Shown: positions 49,915 to 58,539, numbered from the stretch's first letter. The stretch is DNA of 64,000 nt from Spirosoma sp. KCTC 42546 (GCF_006965485.1 NZ_CP041360.1:4940501-5004500), one strand, 5' to 3'. Notes: a model not told the origin generated them from the sequence alone. Program-made: numbers and translations.

Positions 49915-49965
49915 TTGCGACTTTTCGCATAAATCGCAAATAATTTCGCAATAATTTTTGCGAAA
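49915..49965. promoter_or_regulatory. lysogeny operator region
   Basis: Three repeats of TCGCA/TGCGA: TGCGA-CTTT-TCGCA (49916-49929), TCGCAAA at 49934, and a perfect palindrome TTTCGCAA-TAATTT-TTGCGAAA (49944-49965). They lie between the divergent Cro-position gene and the repressor, like OR/OL operators. A further inverted repeat with TTTGCTA arms lies nearer the early gene. Confidence 0.65.
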
Positions 49966-49998
49966 TACTGCATTTTATCCATAAATACTTGACTGTCA

Positions 49999-50694
49999 AT
50001 GATGATTGACTCTGTAGCTATTCAGCGTTTGTATAAAAAGAAAGGGTATAAACAGGAGACTTTTGCGGCTAAAATTGGTATTAGTCCAAGAAAATTCTTT
50101 GATATTCTAAAAAAAGGAGAAGTGAAAAAGGAGGCAGACCTTCAGGCGATGGCAGATGCGCTTGAGGTTGATGTTAACATGATAAGATCAAAATTGGGTG
50201 ATCAAGAGCCTGGTATATTCACAGAAGGTAATGTTGGCTCAGTAAGACCTAATCTTAATGAGTATTACAAGCCAGTTAAATTACTATCCGCACGCGCCCA
50301 GATGGGTATGCCCTTAATGACTCATGAAACCTTTAATTTAAATTGGTTAGAGGAGACCTATCCGGTTTTTATGCCAACGATTGCAATCAGCGAGAAGCAT
50401 CTCGTAATTGAAGTTGTGGGCGATTCGATGGTTCCTGAAATAAAAGACAGAGCTTTAGTCTTAGCCGAAGCGGTAAATACTAATGATATTAAATACCAGT
50501 CTGGAGCGGTTTATGCAGTCTTGTATGCAGGTAATCATTTTGTTGTTAAGCGAATAAAATCAAATGACTTAAATGTAAATAGTACAATTACACTTTGGTC
50601 AGACAATGAACGCTATGGTAATATAATAATCCACGGAGAGGATATTATACATATGTGGAAGGTAATTGAGAAAGTGAAGGAGCCTGTTAGGTAA
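49999..50694 (+). CDS. CI-like phage repressor with S24 peptidase domain
   Basis: 231 residues. N-terminal HTH (Y-K-Q-E-T-F-A-A-K-I-G-I-S-P-R-K-F-F-D-I-L) and C-terminal LexA/S24 peptidase: catalytic S in G-D-S-M-V-P and K in F-V-V-K-R-I. A-Q-M-G or similar near residue 95 is the probable cleavage region. Holds the prophage silent and is removed in the SOS response. Divergent to the early operon. Confidence 0.85.
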   Translation: MMIDSVAIQRLYKKKGYKQETFAAKIGISPRKFFDILKKGEVKKEADLQAMADALEVDVNMIRSKLGDQEPGIFTEGNVGSVRPNLNEYYKPVKLLSARAQMGMPLMTHETFNLNWLEETYPVFMPTIAISEKHLVIEVVGDSMVPEIKDRALVLAEAVNTNDIKYQSGAVYAVLYAGNHFVVKRIKSNDLNVNSTITLWSDNERYGNIIIHGEDIIHMWKVIEKVKEPVR

Positions 50695-50721
50695 TGAAAA
50701 AGTGATTTAACACATAAGTTA

Positions 50722-51519
50722 ATGCGGCTTCCCGATACTGAAATTCTTAGTCTTCTTAATCACAGTTATATGGACGCCGTTCAGGCTGTGATGAAAAGCC
50801 ATAATTTAGATTTGGAGCAAGCCAAAAAATATGTAAATGATTTATCAAAACGAGACGAAACTAAGCAAGACGAACGAGTTGATATAACTTTACTAAAACA
50901 GTACGAAAAAGAGGGCTACATTGATAAAAATTCATTAGCAAAACTTAAGCAGGCCATTTTGAATGAGAAATCCTATGCCTATATAAGCCATGCGGATTTT
51001 GTTCGAATGGAGGATAAGCGGATTTATTTTGGGCAAACTGGACAAATAAAGCCTGACCCTATTCCTAGTAACTATAATCCCAGCCCAAAGGAAAAACCCA
51101 AAAGTGCTGGCGGTCCAAAACCTATAGCGATTATAATTTCAGGTATTGCAATAGCCGTAGTTTTATTTTTTATATTCTTTGGAAATTATGAGAATAAAAC
51201 ATCAAAATTTATTCCAAGAGAAGATTCAAAATATATTGATTCTATCAAGAATATAGTAGATCAAAGAAAAAAGAGCGAAGTATATAATAGCTATTCTCTT
51301 AAGGAAGATATTAGAAGCGCTGTCAGTTCGGCTGGTATCGTATTTATAGATATAAGCTTAGAAGATAAAAACTGCCTTTGGGTTTATGTGATTAATAATG
51401 GAAATAACATGGATGGATTGGCGTCGATCTTGTGTTCAACAGCTAAAAGAAATGATTATAAGTGCGTATCAATTTATGATTCTAAATTAAATAGGTTAGG
51501 CAGGTCTTTTTGTAATTAG
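50722..51519 (+). CDS. single-pass membrane protein (265 aa)
   Basis: Soluble helical N-terminal half, one membrane helix (about 133-152: A-I-I-I-S-G-I-A-I-A-V-V-L-F-F-I), then about 110 residues outside. Last residues R-L-G-R-S-F-C-N resemble the end of the SH3-domain protein at 53209. AT-rich. Follows the repressor by 27 bp, so it may be expressed in the lysogen. Family not recognised. Confidence 0.55.
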   Translation: MRLPDTEILSLLNHSYMDAVQAVMKSHNLDLEQAKKYVNDLSKRDETKQDERVDITLLKQYEKEGYIDKNSLAKLKQAILNEKSYAYISHADFVRMEDKRIYFGQTGQIKPDPIPSNYNPSPKEKPKSAGGPKPIAIIISGIAIAVVLFFIFFGNYENKTSKFIPREDSKYIDSIKNIVDQRKKSEVYNSYSLKEDIRSAVSSAGIVFIDISLEDKNCLWVYVINNGNNMDGLASILCSTAKRNDYKCVSIYDSKLNRLGRSFCN

Positions 51520-51535
51520 CCTCCCTCGAAAAAAC
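51519..51535. repeat. 17-bp direct repeat, copy 1
   Basis: GCCTCCCTCGAAAAAAC; identical at 53916-53932. Both lie after a stop codon and before a new gene. Confidence 0.5.
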
Positions 51536-51572
51536 CTTATCGACTTCTTGCGATTTTTTCAACCAGGAATAC

Positions 51573-51610
51573 CCTAAACTCCACACCCTATGAAACAATT
51601 CTTTAGCTGA
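51573..51610 (+). pseudogene. relic start of an SH3-protein-like gene
   Basis: Leader and first codons (CCTAAACTCCACACCC then ATGAAACAA) nearly match those of the SH3 gene at 52404-52429, but the frame stops after six codons. It is a duplicated and lost gene start. Confidence 0.5.
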
Positions 51611-51617
51611 TCAAATT

Positions 51618-52373
51618 ATGAAAATTCAGCATAAGCAATCTGATGAAATCAGAGAACTAGATCGACATAGCTGGGAGACGAACCCTGAGTATCAGAGCAG
51701 GCGTAATTTTTGGAAAGTATTGGATGAAGGGGATCCCGTGCGGGTTTTCTGGACCGAAGACAACGGGGAAGTGAGAGACTTAGGGTTGATGGATCGGGAT
51801 CATGCTAAAAACATGATTAAAATTAACGCCAAACAATGCCATTATGAGGAACTAACCCCCGAAGAAAATCCGGCAAAGAAAAATGAATCAGAATTAATAG
51901 ATAAAATTCTTGAGGAAGGTCAGAATAACTATCTATCAACCGACAGAAGTACTCCAGATGATTACGAAAAAGCTTTCCAGAAAGCAAGGAGACTTGGTTT
52001 ACTTCAAGCCGCTAGTAAAAATTCCTTCGAATTATCAAAGGAAGGTGAAAGAGCCTATGAATTAGGCGGAGTAGAAAACTGGAAAAAGGAAAAGGAGGAC
52101 GAGAAAAAACGTCACTCAATCCATATAAGTGGCGGAAACGCAGTTATTGGCAATAACAATTCGGGCAATAGTCAGGGACGAGACTTTTTGAATAGCCAGT
52201 CGCCAACTTTTATAACAAGCAAACACCCTAGTGCTATACCCGAAAATAATCCTATAAAGAAGTCTGACCATTCCATATGGGATAAAATTAAGTATATATC
52301 TGGCATTGCGGCTGCTTTAGCTGCATTAATAGGGTTATTGGTTGCTATAGCCAAGGCGGTGGGCTACTTATAA
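51618..52373 (+). CDS. C-terminally anchored protein (251 aa)
   Basis: Charged soluble part, then a Gly/Asn-rich motif (S-G-G-N-A-V-I-G-N-N-N-S-G-N-S-Q-G-R-D) and a C-terminal membrane helix (I-A-A-A-L-A-A-L-I-G-L-L-V-A-I-A). The N-rich linker before a tail anchor recurs in accessory and defence-associated membrane proteins as I recall. No enzyme motif. Confidence 0.5.
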   Translation: MKIQHKQSDEIRELDRHSWETNPEYQSRRNFWKVLDEGDPVRVFWTEDNGEVRDLGLMDRDHAKNMIKINAKQCHYEELTPEENPAKKNESELIDKILEEGQNNYLSTDRSTPDDYEKAFQKARRLGLLQAASKNSFELSKEGERAYELGGVENWKKEKEDEKKRHSIHISGGNAVIGNNNSGNSQGRDFLNSQSPTFITSKHPSAIPENNPIKKSDHSIWDKIKYISGIAAALAALIGLLVAIAKAVGYL

Positions 52374-52420
52374 ATTCAGTAATGGTTACTAATTAATCTT
52401 CAACCTAAATCCCACACCCA

Positions 52421-53209
52421 ATGAAACAACTGGTTACCTTCCTCTTTTTACTACCCCTTCTGGTAAGCGCCCAAAATCCGCTATCATCCCCCCTGCCAGC
52501 GGAAGAAATATATAGGTTTAAGGAACCTGTAAATATGCCTGTCTTGGAAGATGCGGTACTTCGTAACTATACAACTATTAATGCCAACATAATCGCCAAG
52601 ATTCCCAAAGGGACACTAATTGAGCTAAGGGGAAAGGATAGTGGATATTACCGGGCAGTCTATAAGGATATGCCCGGCTTTATTCATTTTGTCTATATAG
52701 ACGGAGATTACAAGACCTTCAAATCGAAAAACTATCCCCGCGTCCCTGCCTCTCAATTTGTAAGTTATGAAGATGAGGCAAACAACCTTGTTCAATATGG
52801 GAAAGTGAAGTTGGAGTCTGACTTAAAATTAGAGCCATCTATGAGCTCCAAGACGATTTATACGATCCCTGAAGGCTCAGTCTTAAAGATAACTCATCAT
52901 AATAGCTCTTATTGGGCTGCTGAAATAAATGGTAACAAGGGCTATTTGGGAAAAACCTATGTCATTGCGACTGGCAAGACGCCAGAGGAGGTTGAGAAAA
53001 TTGCTGCGCCAGCTGGGGAATCAGAACAAACGGTAGAGCAAGTACTAGTAGAGACAAATCAATATCTGAAGTCTAGTAATTCAAAAAAGACCTCACTTCG
53101 ACGAGTAAGCACTTCATCAAATTACTATATCCGAGGCCCACGAGGGGGATGCTATTACCTGACTGCGAGTGGCCGAAAGCAGTACGTTGATCGAAGTCTT
53201 TGTAATTAA
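52421..53209 (+). CDS. secreted SH3-domain protein
   Basis: 262 residues with a signal peptide (L-F-L-L-P-L-L-V-S-A-Q) and two SH3b-like repeats (about 35-90 and 120-175, with conserved T-I-N-A-N-I-I-A-K-I-P-K-G-T and S-K-T-I-Y-T-I-P-E-G-S). The C-terminus Y-I-R-G-P-R-G-G-C-Y-Y-L-T-A-S-G-R is a Cys-rich tail seen in many Bacteroidota phage/accessory proteins. Possibly binds cell wall. Moron candidate. Confidence 0.7.
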   Translation: MKQLVTFLFLLPLLVSAQNPLSSPLPAEEIYRFKEPVNMPVLEDAVLRNYTTINANIIAKIPKGTLIELRGKDSGYYRAVYKDMPGFIHFVYIDGDYKTFKSKNYPRVPASQFVSYEDEANNLVQYGKVKLESDLKLEPSMSSKTIYTIPEGSVLKITHHNSSYWAAEINGNKGYLGKTYVIATGKTPEEVEKIAAPAGESEQTVEQVLVETNQYLKSSNSKKTSLRRVSTSSNYYIRGPRGGCYYLTASGRKQYVDRSLCN

Positions 53210-53213
53210 CCAA

Positions 53214-53408
53214 ATGGACCGGCAATCCTTGCTAAAGCAAAAACTAATTCTGTAGTCATTACTCACGGCAAACCTGATGGAAGTTCAATTTATTCAGGCC
53301 TCTGAAGATGTGGACTGGGCAGTACTCGACAGTTATTATTTGTCAGGCAGGGCCTTTGCGGCTGAACATATAGAGATTATAAATCAACTCGAGCGGCTTA
53401 AGCCGTGA
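53214..53408 (+). pseudogene. paralogue of the 54310 gene with one in-frame TAG
   Basis: Frame from ATG 53214 is colinear with the 63-residue protein at 54310-54501 (L-L-K-Q-K-L, L-L-T-A-N-L, E-V-Q-F, Q-A-S-E-D-V-D-W-A), except for a TAG at codon 14. The rest is intact to 53408. Downstream ATG 53277 could give a 43-residue product. Confidence 0.7.
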
Positions 53409-53487
53409 GTATACAGTTCCTTCTTTCTTAACTTAACTCTCCCTATAAAGTCAATGCATTCATCCCCTTTTTCCAAATCATACACCC

Positions 53488-53736
53488 ATGAGCCTGTTTA
53501 TTTTTTTCGCCATAGTGCTGGGCATTATAGCCTTTCAGATTATCTCAGCACAACGTGATTATGCCAGAAAGCAAGCTAAGCTAGCCGCTGAAGAAACCCC
53601 ATCCCCTGATCCAGCTTCCGAATCAGAGCCGATTACCAGTAAACTGGTAGCTGGCCAGTATACTATTACCCCTCTGGAGTCGCTGGCTCCTGGGTTAAAA
53701 CCTAAACACCCCAGAAAAACTAAACCCCTTACTTAA
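53488..53736 (+). CDS. small membrane-anchored protein (82 aa)
   Basis: N-terminal hydrophobic helix (L-F-I-F-F-A-I-V-L-G-I-I-A-F-Q), then a charged and Pro-rich tail. Two bp from the next gene. Unknown. Confidence 0.45.
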   Translation: MSLFIFFAIVLGIIAFQIISAQRDYARKQAKLAAEETPSPDPASESEPITSKLVAGQYTITPLESLAPGLKPKHPRKTKPLT

Positions 53737-53738
53737 AT

Positions 53739-53843
53739 ATGAACCGTTTTTCCCAAAACCGTCCCCTCATCATTTTGGCTATTCTTATCGCAATAGCGGT
53801 TGTGTATACCCTAGTTGCACACGATTGGTTATGGGGACTGTAA
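53739..53843 (+). CDS. micro-protein with one membrane helix (34 aa)
   Basis: Starts 2 bp after the preceding stop. Hydrophobic core L-I-I-L-A-I-L-I-A-I-A-V-V-Y, ending W-L-W-G-L. Spacing supports translation; function unknown. Confidence 0.4.
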   Translation: MNRFSQNRPLIILAILIAIAVVYTLVAHDWLWGL

Positions 53844-53915
53844 TGGATGATTCGTTGTCTGAAAGGCCTTGTTTCTCTGTTAATGGAATTTTATACCATC
53901 AATAAAGGATAGTTG

Positions 53916-53932
53916 CCTCCCTCGAAAAAACT
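53916..53932. repeat. 17-bp direct repeat, copy 2
   Basis: Identical to 51519-51535. Confidence 0.5.
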
Positions 53933-53950
53933 AGCTACTTCGGTTTACGC

Positions 53951-54175
53951 ATGACCCAGGCAGAACGGTTTATACTCGCTTATTATAAGTCCGCCTTGAC
54001 GGATATTATGGCCAATCGGAATCTGGAAAAACATCGGACTCAGATTACGAACCTGATTGGTTTTCTAACAAAAAAGATTGAGCTGGCGAAAGAAGAGCAC
54101 GATAAACCAATTGGATTTGACGACCTCAAGAATGAGTTTTATTACCTGCTGTATGAGATTTCGGAACGAACGTAG
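53951..54175 (+). CDS. hypothetical protein (74 aa)
   Basis: Helical protein (E-R-F-I-L-A-Y-Y-K-S-A-L-T-D-I). Preceded by the second 17-bp repeat. Unknown. Confidence 0.5.
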   Translation: MTQAERFILAYYKSALTDIMANRNLEKHRTQITNLIGFLTKKIELAKEEHDKPIGFDDLKNEFYYLLYEISERT

Positions 54176-54309
54176 AATGCAGTTCTCTGAGCATTGTTGC
54201 CAATAAGCCCGCCTGTTTCTCGGAGAGATTCGTTAGGGCTTCTGATCATGTGATTGACTTTTCCATATAAAGACATTTGTCTGCAACTAATAGACATTAT
54301 TACAAATTA

Positions 54310-54501
54310 ATGGAACGCAAAACCCTGCTCAAGCAAAAGCTGAATCTGGAATACCTACTCACGGCCAATCTGAAGGAGGTTCAGTTCCTTCAGGCTTCGG
54401 AGGATGTCGACTGGGCAACACTCGACAGGTGCTATCTATCGGGTAGGGCGCTGGCGGCTGCGCACATGGAGGTGGTGAACGAGCTGGCGCGGATGAAGTA
54501 G
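54310..54501 (+). CDS. hypothetical protein (63 aa), intact member of a duplicated pair
   Basis: Starts M-E-R-K-T-L-L-K-Q-K-L. Paralogue of the broken gene at 53214. The pair suggests a tandem duplication of this small-gene cassette. Confidence 0.55.
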   Translation: MERKTLLKQKLNLEYLLTANLKEVQFLQASEDVDWATLDRCYLSGRALAAAHMEVVNELARMK

Positions 54502-54782
54502 GATGAGTTACCAACTCATAGATTTAGGATTAGTAACACCGGACGATTTTTTAGCCTAAATAGTCAATGATTTTGGTGAATCACAGTTGAGGTACTAATG
54601 GGCAATGGACCCATGCTCGCCAAGCGGTTCGTGCTAGTAAATTAGTAAGTCTGATACTTTATGCCTTTACCCTTACATACAGTGAATTATCCAATAAGTA
54701 CTTTTATTAGGCGGATATTTGGCATTTGACTCAGTAACTAAAACGGTAATCTCATCCACATAACCAAATTAACCTTTAAATA

Positions 54783-55823
54783 ATGGCTATCTATAATTCT
54801 TTCAGGATATTAATTAGTGAACAGCCAAGCCTGTTTCAACCAGATAGAGATAAAAAGGAAATCTTTAAAGAAGTATTGAACCGACTTGTTGACATAAAGC
54901 GAGAAGAATTTATTTATAAGGGCTCAAGACATATCTGGTTTTATCTATTAGAGCCATCAAGTAACTTGTATATATTTCAATTTGCCAAAGAGGAGAGGTT
55001 TAATACACCACGAGAGGTAGACGGCAAAATACAGATAGTGGTGGATATTCGCGTACCTTATATCAACGTAATAATTGACTGGGAACGGCAGATTTTTTTG
55101 ATCGAAAATAAACCATCTGTATTTCAATCTATGGATTTAATTGTGCAACGGTTAGAGTCATATTTTGAGAGTCAGATAAATGCCAGAACTCATGCAAATT
55201 ACAAAATAACCCTGAGCGCCATTTCTAGAGATGTCGACTTTTGGAATGAGGTAAATGAGGCAGATAGAATTTATTCTCTTGAGTTGGCCTTTAATCCACC
55301 CAACATGTTTGAGGGTCGTCACGAGGCTAGTGAATTAGTTAAAGAAGCATATGGAGCAACTAAATTTTCCAGATTTAAATTAGTATTTATAAGCGATAAG
55401 GGCCGACTAAAAGTATTACGAGATAACTTTAAAGACTTTATTAGCCTAATTGCTTCCGGTGGTGGTAGTTATTTACTTAAAATGGTAAGGTCTAAAGGGA
55501 AGAAAAAAGAATCAACCCGTGTTAACAGTCGATATTTTGCAAGCCAACAAACTTTGCCAGATGATATAACGCAGCTAAAGGAAGAGGAATTAAATACCAA
55601 ATTAAGGGTGATTGATAAACAGAATGAAGACAATAAATTAATCGATTCTAGTAAGCCTGCTTCTAATGACGACTCTACACCTTTAATTGGGCCAACTAGT
55701 CCCGATGACATGAAAACAACAAAAGCCGTTAAGCTTCCAAGAACGGCTAAGAAGAAAAAAGGTAATGGCCCTAAAAATGATACAAGCGACAATATAGGCA
55801 GTACAGATTCTACTGAACAATAG
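54783..55823 (+). CDS. unknown soluble protein (346 aa), first gene of cassette next to integrase 2
   Basis: Residues 1-235 look like one alpha/beta fold (E-E-F-I-Y-K-G-S-R-H-I-W, I-Q-I-V-V-D-I-R-V-P-Y, F-L-I-E-N-K-P-S, K-F-S-R-F-K-L-V-F-I). The C-terminal 110 residues are charged and disordered, with a basic P-K/K-K-K run and Ser/Thr-rich end. No catalytic motif is clear. It is followed after 44 bp by a small four-helix membrane protein on the same strand. AT-rich and next to the integrase, the usual place for phage-borne defence or lysogenic-conversion genes. Kiwa has a similar soluble-plus-membrane make-up, but I see no match to its families. Confidence 0.6.
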   Translation: MAIYNSFRILISEQPSLFQPDRDKKEIFKEVLNRLVDIKREEFIYKGSRHIWFYLLEPSSNLYIFQFAKEERFNTPREVDGKIQIVVDIRVPYINVIIDWERQIFLIENKPSVFQSMDLIVQRLESYFESQINARTHANYKITLSAISRDVDFWNEVNEADRIYSLELAFNPPNMFEGRHEASELVKEAYGATKFSRFKLVFISDKGRLKVLRDNFKDFISLIASGGGSYLLKMVRSKGKKKESTRVNSRYFASQQTLPDDITQLKEEELNTKLRVIDKQNEDNKLIDSSKPASNDDSTPLIGPTSPDDMKTTKAVKLPRTAKKKKGNGPKNDTSDNIGSTDSTEQ

Positions 55824-55867
55824 TACACAAGAATGAATTAAATATTACAAAAAATTGTTTATATACT

Positions 55868-56386
55868 GTGAAATCTTTATTAAAAATATTTAGAACGATA
55901 ACTATAATAGGGGGAACTCTATGTATATCTTACTTTTTAATAAAGGAAACTTCCATCAATAAAACTAAAATTGTCGAAGGTGAGTTTTTATTTACATTAT
56001 TAGGGGTTTTGTTAGGTTTTGCTTTTACCTTACTAACCTTTATAATTTCTATGTTAGATAAAATAAAGGAACAAGTAGCAAAAGATGTTAATAAAACTAA
56101 AGTTGCTAAAGACAATATTATGAAAAGAATCGGCTTTCTTCATAGTGAATTAAGACAAGATATTTATTTTATATTTATTACATTTATTATAGTAGGAGTA
56201 TCAATTATTGCAGAAAAAATAAATTTCCCCTTTTCAGAATTTATTAATTCACTAGGAACAACAAAGATTGAGATATTAAATATCTTAAAATTTTCTATAT
56301 TTCTCCTCAATTTATATGTCATATATGATTTACTTGAAGTTACGTTCTCTGTATCAGAAACTACTAGTATAAGTTCACAACCATAA
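55868..56386 (+). CDS. small four-helix membrane protein (172 aa), GTG start
   Basis: Hydrophobic segments at about 10-26, 40-64, 98-120 and 130-152, with a charged loop (D-K-I-K-E-Q-V-A-K-D-V-N-K). GTG at 55868 is the best start. Likely partner of the upstream soluble protein. No family recognised. Confidence 0.6.
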   Translation: MKSLLKIFRTITIIGGTLCISYFLIKETSINKTKIVEGEFLFTLLGVLLGFAFTLLTFIISMLDKIKEQVAKDVNKTKVAKDNIMKRIGFLHSELRQDIYFIFITFIIVGVSIIAEKINFPFSEFINSLGTTKIEILNILKFSIFLLNLYVIYDLLEVTFSVSETTSISSQP

Positions 56387-56424
56387 AATTTTTCATTTCA
56401 AGTACTTCAACTATTTTTTGATCC

Positions 56425-56466
56425 GCTCATCCTCAAAGCTACCCAACTACCTTACTCATCCCCAAA
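56425..56466. repeat. direct repeat of the integrase 3' end, copy 1
   Basis: 38 of 42 bases match 57105-57146, which spans the integrase 2 stop. This copy includes the complement of codons F-G-D-E plus stop, so it is a relic of an integrase gene end. Confidence 0.6.
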
Positions 56467-56482
56467 CCTTGTTTTTCCCTTT

Positions 56483-57040
56483 TTAAATAGATGATTTTCT
56501 ATTTTTTTTGCTTAGAAATTGAGTAAATACACCAACGGCAATAGCGAATAATGATGACAGAATTAACGTATTAGTTTTATCAATATCAGACTTAATGTGG
56601 GAAATTTCAGATTCGTTTATCTCATTAAAATGCTCTAAATCTTTTCTTAAAATAGGTATTTCCAATGATTTTTCAATATCCTGATTTAGTAAGTATTCTA
56701 TTTTTGAAAACCTCTTATTTAGACTATCGTGAGCTTCTTTAATTCTATAATTAGCAAATGCAGTAGCCAACAACTTACTATCTTTTATTTCCTCTAAAGA
56801 TTTCATTTCAAGCCTTAAATAACGTATATCGTTTCTTGTATCTGATAATTCTTTTTTAACCCCATCAAGGAACTTTTGAGTTCTTGCATTTTCAAGTTGC
56901 GTATCGACCAGACGAAAAGATCCAGATGTTAAGGATGCCAGAATAGCAAGTATGGTAATTAAGACACTTAATAGCCCAAATGCTTCCTTTAACGATAAGT
57001 TGTTAATCAGACTTTTAATTGTCTCAATTATATGTTTCAT
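56483..57040 (-). CDS. membrane protein with coiled coil (185 aa), flanked by direct repeats
   Basis: N-terminal helix (L-L-S-V-L-I-T-I-L-A-I-L-A), long charged coiled coil, C-terminal helix (L-I-L-S-S-L-F-A-I-A-V-G-V-F). Lies between the two copies of the integrase-end repeat, on the same strand as the integrase. Function unknown. Inserted cargo is likely. Confidence 0.6.
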   Translation of the reverse strand: MKHIIETIKSLINNLSLKEAFGLLSVLITILAILASLTSGSFRLVDTQLENARTQKFLDGVKKELSDTRNDIRYLRLEMKSLEEIKDSKLLATAFANYRIKEAHDSLNKRFSKIEYLLNQDIEKSLEIPILRKDLEHFNEINESEISHIKSDIDKTNTLILSSLFAIAVGVFTQFLSKKNRKSSI

Positions 57041-57104
57041 AGTATTCTAATTTTTAAAATGCTTTTTATCTATTACAGCCAATGCGTTAAGTACTTCTTG
57101 TTCT

Positions 57105-57146
57105 GCTCACCCTCAAAGCTACCCAAATTCTTTACTCATCCCCAAA
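57105..57146. repeat. direct repeat at integrase 3' end, copy 2
   Basis: Partner of 56425-56466. Shared flanking AAGTACTTC lengthens the match on the left with an indel. Confidence 0.6.
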
Positions 57147-58457
57147 TATGGCATCCATCGCCGTATCCAGACTCTCCTTATCAAATGAATTCAGATACCG
57201 CTGGGTGGTATCCAGCCGCTGATGGCCCAGTGCCTGTCGAATGTCGTCAATCGAGATGTTCTTGGACTCCTTCATTTTACGCCTAGCCTTATCGGCAAAA
57301 CTATGCCTGGCCGTATGGAACGTTAACCGGTCGGTAATGCCCGCCTTTTTAGCCAGTAGTTTCAATTCTCCATTGATCTGGCTTTGTGCGGAAGATATAT
57401 CATTAAACAGCCTGACGGCCATCTCCCTGGGCATTTTCTTTTTCTGCTCATGGGTGGCATAGGGGGCGTATCCAGCCTCATCGGATAAGACTCCAAACAG
57501 ATAACTATCCGGCCCGACTCCATCGCGCCGGAACAGTTCCACGATCTCACGGGCCTTTCGGGTTAGCCGGGTGGACATGAATTCGCCGGTCTTGGACATT
57601 TGATACTCCAGGCGCTCAGATCCGGGTTCACCCACGATATTGCTCCAGCGGAGTTGCAGCACATCACGGCTCCTGATGCCCCCCATCTGGTAGGCAAACA
57701 AATAGAGCCATTTAGCGCGAAACAGCCAGATACCAGCCTCGTATGTTCTACCGGTTGAATCCCTTCGGTTACTACCCACATCCACCGCTTCGATGGCATC
57801 GACCTGGGCATCGGTCAGTTTTAGTCTTGGCGCTGGCTTATCGCCCGGCATATCAAAATGCAGAAACGGATCTTTCGCAATCAGTTCCAGTTTCAGCGCT
57901 TCGGACGTCATGCGCTTAATCCGGTTAAAGTACGTATGCTGGGTACCGTTCATTTTGCCCGTTGCCTGCAAATGGCGCTTGAAGCGGTTCAATAAGTCCA
58001 GGTTGATGCTACTCAGGGGCACCTCTTTCCCGGCAAACTCGACGAACATACCCAGCCGGGACTTTAGGTTGCGCTGGTAGCCCACGCTATGCGAGGCCGC
58101 ATCGGCAACCATCTTGTCGGAGAAACTGCCGATGGTCCAGCCGGTATCGGGAAAGGGGTTACGCAGCCGGTCGATCAGGCCTTCACTGGTGATGGGACCT
58201 TTTTCGCCTAACTTGTCAATTTCGGCTTCGGTCTTGCGGATCAGTTTCAGCAGTTCCCCGTTGAAGAATTTAAAATCGCTATTTTTGGACGAAATCCATT
58301 TACCGCGGGCGGCATGGGGATCGAACTCGGTGGGCAGAACGGCCACAATGGTTTTGATTCGTCTCAGCTTTCGATTGGCCGTCACCCGCAGAAAAATCGT
58401 GTAGCGGCCGTCTTTGCCGGGCTTGGAGTTGATCTCGAACTTATAGGTAGCGTTCAT
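57132..58457 (-). CDS. tyrosine recombinase/integrase 2
   Basis: 441 residues. Arm domain (Y-K-F-E-I-N-S-K-P-G-K-D-G), SAM-like domain, and catalytic domain with G-G-I-R-S-R-D-V-L, H-T-A-R-H-S-F-A-D-K and L-G-H-Q-R-L-D-T-T-Q-R-Y. It stands at the right edge of the prophage with the chromosome beyond, so it is the more likely integrase of this prophage. Confidence 0.85.
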   Translation of the reverse strand: MNATYKFEINSKPGKDGRYTIFLRVTANRKLRRIKTIVAVLPTEFDPHAARGKWISSKNSDFKFFNGELLKLIRKTEAEIDKLGEKGPITSEGLIDRLRNPFPDTGWTIGSFSDKMVADAASHSVGYQRNLKSRLGMFVEFAGKEVPLSSINLDLLNRFKRHLQATGKMNGTQHTYFNRIKRMTSEALKLELIAKDPFLHFDMPGDKPAPRLKLTDAQVDAIEAVDVGSNRRDSTGRTYEAGIWLFRAKWLYLFAYQMGGIRSRDVLQLRWSNIVGEPGSERLEYQMSKTGEFMSTRLTRKAREIVELFRRDGVGPDSYLFGVLSDEAGYAPYATHEQKKKMPREMAVRLFNDISSAQSQINGELKLLAKKAGITDRLTFHTARHSFADKARRKMKESKNISIDDIRQALGHQRLDTTQRYLNSFDKESLDTAMDAIFGDE

Positions 58458-58514
58458 GCCCCTAATCTACGATTACTGAAACAAGTGCTGAAACAAATGG
58501 GTATTTTTATGTTG

Positions 58515-58539
58515 TCGTATGGTGTACGATACCGTACGA
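58515..58539. repeat. inverted repeat upstream of integrase 2
   Basis: TCGTATGGT and ACCGTACGA with 7 bp between, one mismatch. Position fits an integrase arm site, core site or operator. Confidence 0.4.

Noticed and set aside
54783..56386. Kiwa defence system
   Set aside because: Gene sizes are loosely similar but the order differs and I cannot identify KwaA or KwaB features.
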